Translations under genes and position numbers: made by a program
NCBI GenBank assembly: GCA_031272005.1
Contig: JAISUQ010000166.1
Location: 1 to 5,297, forward strand
Direction: 5' to 3'
DNA length: 5,297 nucleotides
Source of the DNA: Coriobacteriales bacterium
GTDB lineage: Bacteria > Actinomycetota > Coriobacteriia > Coriobacteriales > UBA8131
The notes under the pieces: generated by a model
Databases searched by the model: none
What the model was told of the DNA's origin: nothing
The model's input: the letters and a program-made list of their open reading frames with translations, nothing else
Shown: piece by piece, positions 1-4,480 of the stretch
How positions within the stretch are numbered: the stretch's first letter is position 1
Layout: every line of letters starts with the position of its first letter

Positions 1-524
1 CATTCCAACTGGGCCAGTATCAGCCCACCTAAAGCCGGCCCGCACATATTGCCCAGGCCTACCATCAGCACATTCAGGCCCATGGCCATACCCCGCTGTT
101 CCAGTGGGAATATCGTCGCCACCAGCCCCATACTGGTGGCCAGCAGCATCGCCGCACCAACAGCCTGCACGCCGCGGCCAGCCAACAACATGACAAAGTT
201 TCCGGAGAAACCGCAGACCAGCGAGCCAACCGTAAAGACCGCCAGACCAGTGATGTAGACCCGATGGCTGCCAACCCTGTCGCCGACGCGGCCCAGCAAC
301 AGCATGCTGGAGCTGACGATGATCAGGTAGATGGTAGTCACCCACTGCACCTGCTCCATGGTCACGCCGAACTCGCCCCGCAATACCGGGTTGGCGATAT
401 TGACACTGGAGGCATTGACAGTGGAGGCAAAGGTCCCCAGCGAAGTGACCACCAGGGCCAACCATTTGTTGGATGGCCTGGCGCTGCGTGCTGTTTTTAC
501 GGTCTGTGTTGTCTGGGCCAACAT
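1..524 (-). CDS. DHA2-family MFS multidrug efflux transporter (partial, N-terminal half)
   Basis: This is the first 174 residues of an inner-membrane, proton-driven drug exporter of the 14-helix DHA2 (EmrB/QacA) type; the C-terminal part lies beyond the left edge. Seen: a basic N-terminus (residues 1-20), then TM1 (about 21-45), MFS motif A GRVGDRVGSHRV at 78-89 in the loop between TM2 and TM3, the motif B region with R117 and Q120, and the antiporter motif C GxxxGPALGG at 158-167. QVQWVTTIYL at 58-67 is also typical of DHA2 proteins. The ATG at 522-524 is preceded by a GGGAGA ribosome site a few bases upstream and by an extended -10 box (563-571). Oddity: the DHA2 motif D1 (usually LDxTVVNVALP) reads VNASSVNIANP at 36-46, so the usual Asp is Asn. 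The gene is transcribed divergently from the cytochrome gene. Family call is secure; the substrate cannot be told. Confidence 0.93.
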   Translation of the reverse strand, partial: MLAQTTQTVKTARSARPSNKWLALVVTSLGTFASTVNASSVNIANPVLRGEFGVTMEQVQWVTTIYLIIVSSSMLLLGRVGDRVGSHRVYITGLAVFTVGSLVCGFSGNFVMLLAGRGVQAVGAAMLLATSMGLVATIFPLEQRGMAMGLNVLMVGLGNMCGPALGGLILAQLE

Positions 525-562
525 GATTCTCCCGCTTACACCCCCCGCTTCCGGTTTCGCTC

Positions 563-571
563 AGTATAGCA
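563..571 (-). promoter_or_regulatory. Extended -10 promoter element for the MFS transporter gene
   Basis: Read on the minus strand, this is TGCTATACT: a TGn extension followed by the -10 hexamer TATACT, 38 bases upstream of the transporter ATG. No good -35 hexamer lies 16-18 bases further up (AATCGG-like sequence), which is acceptable for an extended -10 promoter. A perfect 8-bp palindrome CCGCGCGG (572-579) sits directly upstream, in the spacer. It could be an operator or chance. Inferred from motif only. Confidence 0.45.
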
Positions 572-593
572 CCGCGCGGGTTGCCCGATTGCC

Positions 594-622
594 TTGTTGC
601 AGGTGAATGGACGTGGTAACAT
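594..622 (+). promoter_or_regulatory. Promoter for the triheme cytochrome gene
   Basis: A -35-like TTGTTG (594-599) is followed after 17 bases by the -10 hexamer TAACAT (617-622), which carries a TGG extension. Transcription would begin near 629, giving a leader of about 30 bases that contains the GGGAGG ribosome site at 645-650. Placement of the -10 box downstream of the ATG at 607 argues against that ATG as the start. The promoter is back to back with the one for the divergent MFS gene. Confidence 0.5.
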
Positions 623-657
623 GCAAATTCAGGGTAAAACCGTTGGGAGGTATCTGC

Positions 658-1008
658 ATGCAACCGAGATACAGACTGCTTATCCTGCTTGTCAGCTGCA
701 TATTTGCCGCTCTGTTGGTGTCCTGCGGCGTCAATACCGGCCAGCCGTTGCGCGACATTCATACCGAAGGGCAGCTGGACAAAGCGGTGGTTGTCGATCG
801 CAGCCTCTGTCTGACCTGTCATAGCGAGGATAATGTCATCAAGGCGACTGTCAACTATGGCGGCCAAACCGGCCTGAACATCCACGAGCCGCCCGCCGCT
901 ATGGCCGGCTACTATGGCGATTGCACTACCTGTCATCAGGTCGATACTGCGCCGGCCATCACCTGCAACCAGTGCCACGAATACAAGCTCCCGGACGGTT
1001 GGCAATAA
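658..1008 (+). CDS. Lipoprotein triheme c-type cytochrome (cytochrome c3/c7-like)
   Basis: A 116-residue exported electron-transfer protein, probably lipid-anchored on the outer face of the cytoplasmic membrane. Seen: a basic N-terminus (R4, R6), a hydrophobic stretch at 7-22 and a lipobox LVSC at 20-23, so Cys23 is the expected lipidated residue. Three haem-binding motifs follow: CLTCH (51-55), CTTCH (89-93) and CNQCH (103-107). Outside these the only histidines are H35 and H76, so a full bis-His set for three haems is one short; Met82 is another possible ligand. The size and the C-terminal CNQCH-EYKLPDGW ending resemble small cytochromes that hand electrons to flavoprotein reductases, but no reductase or membrane quinol oxidase is in view. 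The start at 658 is chosen over 607 because of the GGGAGG ribosome site at 645-650 and the proper signal sequence; 607 would lie upstream of the predicted transcript start. The gene stands alone, without a clear terminator after it. Confidence 0.93.
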   Translation: MQPRYRLLILLVSCIFAALLVSCGVNTGQPLRDIHTEGQLDKAVVVDRSLCLTCHSEDNVIKATVNYGGQTGLNIHEPPAAMAGYYGDCTTCHQVDTAPAITCNQCHEYKLPDGWQ

Positions 1009-1086
1009 CTGGCAATTGCGCAACAGCTGGCAGCAGCGGATAACTGCCGTCAGCGTTGACCGACCAGCACTCCAAAGCAGCGAATG

Positions 1087-1095
1087 TGGTAACAT
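1087..1095 (+). promoter_or_regulatory. Extended -10 promoter element for tRNA-Ser
   Basis: TGGTAACAT: a TGG extension plus the TAACAT hexamer (1090-1095), 13 bases before the mature tRNA 5' end, giving a leader of about six bases. The ten bases GTGGTAACAT are identical to those of the cytochrome promoter. A TTGACC at 1056-1061 looks like a -35 box but stands 28 bases away, too far to pair with this hexamer. Motif-based inference. Confidence 0.42.
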
Positions 1096-1107
1096 TCTAC
1101 TTTCTGC

Positions 1108-1196
1108 GGAGGCGTAGCGAAGTGGTCATAACGCGGCGGTCTTGAAAACCGTTTGGGGGCAACCCCACGGGGGTTCGAATCCCTCCGCCTCCGCCA
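1108..1196 (+). tRNA. tRNA-Ser (anticodon UGA), CCA encoded
   Basis: An 89-base class II tRNA decoding UCA and related serine codons. The acceptor stem pairs GGAGGCG (1108-1114) with CGCCTCC (1186-1192), followed by discriminator G1193, as in serine tRNAs, and an encoded CCA (1194-1196). The D arm closes with GCG/CGC. The anticodon stem-loop is GCGGT-CTTGAAA-ACCGT, with anticodon TGA at 1143-1145. The long variable arm TTGGGGGCAACCCCAC folds as GGGG/CCCC, and the T arm is GGGGG-TTCGAAT-CCCTC. No second copy of its 3' end is found in the window, so there is no direct evidence that it has served as an integration site. The accessory-looking ATPase segment does begin just downstream of it. Confidence 0.97.
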
Positions 1197-1450
1197 TAAA
1201 ACAATCGTGAACCAAATGCCTTTCAGCAAAGTTGTACTCCCAAAGCGGTGATTCGAACCCCGAGAGAGCGAAGCGAACGAGATCCACAACCTGATATGTA
1301 CTTCTCGCGTTAGTGGTGGTGATCTAAGAAGGCAATCTACCAGTTCTAAATTCATGGATGATAAGGAAGTATAGTAATGACTGATTACCAACAGGCCACT
1401 CCAAGACACGCCAGAACAACTACAACGCAGAACACAGAGACCTATAGCCG
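1197..1450. other. Intergenic segment without a convincing gene
   Basis: About 250 bases between tRNA-Ser and the ATPase remnant. I see no terminator with a T run after the tRNA. Points of note: GATTCGAACCCC (1250-1261) is the exact reverse complement of the tRNA T-arm segment at 1170-1181. A purine-rich stretch follows it (1261-1282) with the word GCGAA twice. An A+T-richer stretch (1340-1387) holds a possible ribosome site AAGGAAG (1363-1369) before ATG 1377. That ATG opens only a 49-codon frame that ends at 1526 inside the remnant. The junction where recognisable ATPase homology begins is near 1460. Confidence 0.4.
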
Positions 1451-2209
1451 TCCTGCGCAGTCGCTTTCGGCTACAGCCTGGACGATTATCTGTTCTTTGG
1501 TGGCTATCCTGGCGCAGCGCGGTTGACAGGTGATGAGGCTCGCTGGTTGAACTATATGCGGGAAGCCATCATAGAGCCGACTCTGACCAAGGACGTATTG
1601 ATGATTGAGGATGTCCGCAAGCCGGCTGTCCTGGCCGAGCTGTTCTACGTTGGTGCCGCCTATTCTGCCAGGGAGATCTCTTATCGCAAACTGCTGGGGC
1701 AACTTGATGATGCCGGCAACACCGACACCATAGCTAACTACCTGCGTCTGTTGGGCAACGCCGGCGTGCTTACCGGATTGTTCAAGTATGACGAGAAGGT
1801 GTTAAAGGTAAGGGGCAGCTCTCCCAGGTTGATCACCTATGACCCAGCTCTGATGACGGTAGCTATCGGCAAGAACCAGGTTGATTTACCAGGCAGCGGC
1901 AAGCCACAAAGCGATAGCGGGCTGCGTGGTAATGTGGTGGAAAGCGCAATCGGCTCTTACCTGTTGGCGCGCAGTCAGGCCGAAGGCTTCGAGCTTTACT
2001 GGTGGCGTGATGGTACCAAAGAGGTGGATTATGTCATCCGCAAAGGCCCCAAGCGCACGGCAATTGAAGTAAAGAGCGGTCGCATTAAGGGGCGTGGTGG
2101 CCTGAATGCCTTCCTGGAGCTCTATCCTGGCACCTATGCCGTAGTCGTTGGTGGTGCAGATGTTAGCGTGGAAGACTTCCTGCTTGGCAAGATACCGTTG
2201 TTTCAATAA
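1451..2209 (+). pseudogene. 5'-truncated AAA ATPase/DUF4143 protein, C-terminal remnant
   Basis: This is the C-terminal part of an AAA-type ATP-binding protein of the DUF4143 family, whose full-length members are about 380-400 residues. The whole N-terminal ATPase domain with Walker A and B is missing. The frame is open from just after a TAG at 1445-1447. Family-like sequence starts near 1463 (AFGYSLDDYLFFGGYPGAARL) and runs to the TAA at 2207-2209. The first usable in-frame start is TTG 1523, which has no ribosome site and would cut into the conserved FGGYPGA region, so it is unlikely to be the original start. The winged-helix/DUF4143 core (EIIEPT-like, QLDDAGNTDTIANYL, SSPRLITYDPALM) and the PD-(D/E)XK-like end remain intact: Glu at 1940-1942, EVDYV with Asp at 2027-2029, and IEVKSG with Glu 2066-2068 and Lys 2072-2074. 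It converges on the intact ATPase gene at 2307. It is probably a dead remnant, but a fragment protein without ATPase activity cannot be excluded. Confidence 0.8.
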
Positions 2210-2271
2210 TAAAAAACGTGAATTATACATATAGCGAACTAAACCGAACTCGGCTTACCGCCTGTGGTCTA

Positions 2272-2303
2272 CCACCTTGCCAGTAAACCAGCCAGAAAGG
2301 TGG
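2272..2303. repeat. Inverted repeat between the converging ATPase genes
   Basis: CCACCTT (2272-2278) pairs with AAGGTGG (2297-2303) across an 18-base loop, immediately after the stop codon of the intact ATPase gene. Seven base pairs with a long loop and no T run do not make a classical terminator. It may nevertheless slow or end transcription of the minus-strand gene. The preceding stretch (2207-2250) is A+T rich and holds nothing else I recognise. Confidence 0.3.
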
Positions 2304-2306
2304 CTA

Positions 2307-3710
2307 TCAGCTGAACAGCTGGGACAAACCAATCAGCGCAATCGAGGGGTTCTCTTTGGCGATGCGATTGGCTGCGGCATCAAAGTCGGTCTTACAAAAC
2401 AGATAATGCCAGAACTCCGTGAAATCAGGAAACAGGCTATCCTTGTCCACCAAAGTCTTCAGTACTGCGCCACCCTGGAGGGATTCCTGCCACTTGCATT
2501 CGCCCAGGAGCAGCTGGCCAGAGGTTTTCTCCGCAGCTATTACATCAACATCGGTTTGTTGGCGGGTGCGGGAATCGGTGCCCCACCAATAACCCAATGC
2601 AGTGGCAATGAATGGCAGCTTGCCCAGGGTGTTCATGCGTCGCAGCCATTGCAGACAGACGTCCTCAAAGCGCAGACCCTCCAGCTCGCTGAGATTGGGT
2701 AGTACCTTATTGCGGGCGATGACCTCTCCGGCTCCCAATTCCACTTCGGCATGATAGGGGAAGACGCAACGGTACCAGAACGCAAACAGTGGGTCAGCGA
2801 TACGGTAGATACCCTTGCGCGTTTTAGCTTGGTTGGCAAACATTGGGATGCGCTTTTCTATCAACCCCAGATTCAGCAGGGTGCTCAGGTATTTCATGAC
2901 CTTGGTGCGCTCCTCGCCAATCGCGTCGGCAATGAGTTGCGGAGTATTGGCGCCTTTGGCCAGTGCCGTGAGGATAGCGTTGTACAGTGCTGGTTCCCGC
3001 AGTTCCTGGCGTAGCAACATCAGAGGCTCATCGGCAAAGATACTGCTTTTGCCATAGAAAAGATGCACGATGTTGTTGGCAAAACCGCTCTGGCCATCCA
3101 CAAAACCCAGATAATGAGGCACTCCGCCCAGGCAGGCATAGTAACGCAGGCAGTCTGCTGGGGAAACGCCTTTGAGCATTTTGGCAGCATCCAGGTAGTC
3201 AAAGGGCAGCAGGTGAATCTGAGCGGTGCGGCGCCCATGAAGTGGGCTCTTGGCGCCCAGCACATCGCTTTCCATGAACCCGACATTGCTGCCGCTGAGC
3301 ACCAAAAACAGCTGTCCGCTCTGGAGCGTGTGGTCGATGACGCTTTGCAGAATCGAAGGCAATGCGTCATTGGCTTGTGCGGCATAGGGAAACTCGTCAA
3401 AGACAACAATCAATCTGTCCCGTTCGGCCTGCTCAGCCAAGAAGGCCAAGGCATCTGCCCAACTGCCAAACCCCCCGGTATTGGCTGGCAAGCCGGCATA
3501 TTGATAAAGAGCTTGGGAGAAGGCGCTGAGGTTTGCCTTGTCATTGCTTTCCTGGGCTGTGAAGTAAATATGTTTCTTATCCGCAGCAAATTGCGAAAGC
3601 AGTGTGGTTTTCCCTACTCGCCTGCGGCCATAGACCACAATCATTTGGAAACCTGGCTTGGCATGAAGAGCCCCCAGCTCCTTCAATTCAGTTTCGCGCC
3701 CAACAAACAT
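2307..3710 (-). CDS. AAA-family ATPase with DUF234 and PD-(D/E)XK-like C-terminal domain
   Basis: A 467-residue cytoplasmic P-loop ATPase of the archaeal-type ATPase_2/DUF234 group (COG1672-like). Seen: the family N-terminus MFVGRETEL, Walker A GRRRVGKT (28-35), Walker B LIVVFDE (100-106), the sensor-like LSGSN (138-142), HGRRT (158-162) and the family motif GGVPHYL (195-201). A winged-helix-like region spans about 241-290, and YRIADPLFAFWYR (302-314) marks the DUF234 junction. The C-terminus carries a nuclease-fold pattern: E349, D389 in QTDVDVIA, and E404-x-K406 in GECKW. All key residues are present. The start at 3710 is set by AAGGAG (3716-3721) seven bases away and by the family N-terminus; an upstream ATG at 3950 would add 80 unrelated residues and cross the promoter. 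The biological role of the family is unknown; such genes are sporadic and often accessory. The gene is monocistronic and convergent with the truncated DUF4143 gene. Confidence 0.93.
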   Translation of the reverse strand: MFVGRETELKELGALHAKPGFQMIVVYGRRRVGKTTLLSQFAADKKHIYFTAQESNDKANLSAFSQALYQYAGLPANTGGFGSWADALAFLAEQAERDRLIVVFDEFPYAAQANDALPSILQSVIDHTLQSGQLFLVLSGSNVGFMESDVLGAKSPLHGRRTAQIHLLPFDYLDAAKMLKGVSPADCLRYYACLGGVPHYLGFVDGQSGFANNIVHLFYGKSSIFADEPLMLLRQELREPALYNAILTALAKGANTPQLIADAIGEERTKVMKYLSTLLNLGLIEKRIPMFANQAKTRKGIYRIADPLFAFWYRCVFPYHAEVELGAGEVIARNKVLPNLSELEGLRFEDVCLQWLRRMNTLGKLPFIATALGYWWGTDSRTRQQTDVDVIAAEKTSGQLLLGECKWQESLQGGAVLKTLVDKDSLFPDFTEFWHYLFCKTDFDAAANRIAKENPSIALIGLSQLFS

Positions 3711-3726
3711 GGCAGCTCCTTGAATT

Positions 3727-3762
3727 AGTATACTCATAAGTAGACAACACATAAGTATACAA
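3727..3762. repeat. Repeated AGTA(T/G)AC elements over the ATPase promoter (operator candidate)
   Basis: Three AGTA(T/G)AC words occur at 3727-3733, 3739-3745 and 3754-3760. The longer direct repeat CATAAGTA(G/T)ACAA occurs at 3735-3747 and 3750-3762 with one mismatch, offset by 15 bases. AGTATACT (3727-3734) is a perfect palindrome. GTATACTCAT (3728-3737) and ATAAGTATAC (3751-3760) form an inverted repeat with one mismatch. The cluster covers the -10 box and the likely start site of the minus-strand ATPase promoter, where a repressor would act. That function is inferred. The winged-helix segment of the ATPase itself makes self-regulation possible but unproven. Confidence 0.4.
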
Positions 3763-3781
3763 TTTAAGAGGCTGAAGTCAA
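3754..3781 (-). promoter_or_regulatory. Sigma70-type promoter of the intact ATPase gene
   Basis: On the minus strand TTGACT (3776-3781) is followed after 16 bases by TATACT (3754-3759), close to consensus at both boxes and the best promoter in the window. Transcription would start near 3747, giving a leader of about 37 bases that ends in the AAGGAG ribosome site at 3716-3721. Repeated AGTA(T/G)AC elements overlap the -10 box and the start site. Confidence 0.65.
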
Positions 3782-3787
3782 CAGCGC

Positions 3788-3812
3788 GCTGCGCGAGTGT
3801 GCTGCGCGAGTG
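3788..3812. repeat. Tandem 13-bp repeat, two copies
   Basis: GCTGCGCGAGTG occurs at 3788-3799 and again at 3801-3812, separated by one T, giving a 13-base period with no mismatch in the 12-base unit. It lies just upstream of the -35 box of the ATPase gene, at the edge between A+T-rich and G+C-rich sequence. It may mark a slippage duplication, a binding site or the border of an insertion. The rest of the 3813-3910 stretch contains no recognised gene. Confidence 0.6.
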
Positions 3813-3910
3813 ACAGGTTGCGCCCCGCGCTGGGTGCGTGTGTTGCAATAGGCGAATTGACTGGCGATTGGCGACGAACCGGGGGTGTGGCGGAAAAGGG
3901 ACATGGGCTG

Positions 3911-3919
3911 TGGTATTCT
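3911..3919 (+). promoter_or_regulatory. Extended -10 promoter element for the membrane protein gene
   Basis: TGGTATTCT: TGG plus the hexamer TATTCT (3914-3919), 24 bases before the ATG at 3944. The longer word TGTGGTA matches the elements before tRNA-Ser and, in all but the first base, the cytochrome gene. No good -35 box is seen at the expected distance; TTGACT at 3857-3862 is too far away. Motif-based inference. Confidence 0.4.
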
Positions 3920-3943
3920 GCGCGTGAGAGAAAGGGGTTTGGC

Positions 3944-4480
3944 ATGTCACCGTTCTGGTCGTATTTCGTCTACAGCACTGCTCCTTGGCCCGCTATCGCC
4001 GTGATACTGCTGGGTGCTGTCCTGCTTGGCGCGTTGACGCCGTTCTCGCAGAGCTATCGGCACAAGATCACCCTGGCTCAGCGGCTTTATAACAGCCAGG
4101 CCACCGAAAAGGTGTCCGTCACGCAGGCACGATTGCTGGCGGCCTTGTCCATTGCTGTGTTTCTGCTGGCTGTAGCAGGGATTCTGGCTTACACGGTAAA
4201 TGCCCCAGATGCCCTGCTGGATCCTGACGGTAACAAAGCATATACCCGCGAGACTGAGGACCTTTTCACCTTTCTGCTACTGGCTCTGCCAGTGTCGTTT
4301 GTCTGGATGATCCTGCAGTGCCTCGGCTCCGTTCGGTTGAAGATGAAACTCATCGGTATCCTGCATGATTTCATGGACGCCAAGGGGTTTTATACCGTAA
4401 TCGGCAACAGCATCAATGGCGAGTTGCATAAATACGACTATGAGGCGATGCGCGGCTATATGGAAGGAATCGCGGATTAA
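3944..4480 (+). CDS. Hypothetical three-helix membrane protein
   Basis: I do not recognise this 178-residue protein. Three hydrophobic segments suggest an integral membrane protein: about 14-31 (PWPAIAVILLGAVLLGAL), 64-85 (LLAALSIAVFLLAVAGILAYTV) and 107-128 (LFTFLLLALPVSFVWMILQCLG). Between helices 1 and 2 is a basic loop (R39, H40, K41, R47, K56, R63), which the positive-inside rule would place in the cytoplasm. An acidic segment (about 86-106) would then be outside, and a mixed-charge tail of about 50 residues (RLKMKLIG to EGIAD) inside. There is no signal peptidase site, cysteine pair or catalytic motif. The ATG at 3944 is chosen because a purine-rich ribosome site (AAAGGGG, 3931-3937) precedes it and a promoter-like element lies just upstream. 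The frame is open back to 3797, but the added residues look like intergenic translation. The stop overlaps the stop of the convergent LysR gene. Confidence 0.8.
   Translation: MSPFWSYFVYSTAPWPAIAVILLGAVLLGALTPFSQSYRHKITLAQRLYNSQATEKVSVTQARLLAALSIAVFLLAVAGILAYTVNAPDALLDPDGNKAYTRETEDLFTFLLLALPVSFVWMILQCLGSVRLKMKLIGILHDFMDAKGFYTVIGNSINGELHKYDYEAMRGYMEGIAD

Noticed and set aside
607..657. Upstream ATG at 607 as start of the cytochrome gene
   Set aside because: The predicted -10 box (617-622) lies downstream of it, there is no ribosome site, and it would bury the lipoprotein signal sequence. ATG 658 with GGGAGG fits.
1029..1048. GGCAG/CTGCC hairpin as terminator of the cytochrome gene
   Set aside because: It has only five base pairs, a 10-base loop and no T run, so it is not supportable as a terminator.
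1170..1196. Duplicated tRNA-Ser 3' end as an attachment site
   Set aside because: No second direct copy of the tRNA 3' end and no integrase gene occur in the window; only a 12-base inverted match at 1250-1261 was found.
1050..1409. 119-codon minus-strand frame across tRNA-Ser
   Set aside because: It is the antisense translation of the tRNA and its flanks (RRRRDSNPRG type), a well-known spurious product.
1886..2230. 114-codon minus-strand frame antisense to the DUF4143 remnant
   Set aside because: It is a shadow of the conserved DUF4143 sequence, with no recognisable domain.
2277..3728. Plus-strand frames of 141, 87 and 221 codons inside the ATPase gene
   Set aside because: They are antisense shadows of a gene with complete ATPase and nuclease-fold motifs, and they have no ribosome sites or family features.
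3797..3943. Upstream start at 3797 for the membrane protein
   Set aside because: It lies in the repeat region, before the promoter-like element, and encodes no recognisable sequence; the ribosome site fits ATG 3944.
3711..3950. N-terminal extension of the intact ATPase back to ATG 3950
   Set aside because: The added 80 residues cross a near-consensus promoter and the tandem repeat, and do not resemble the family. MFVGRE with AAGGAG at 3710 is the proper start.
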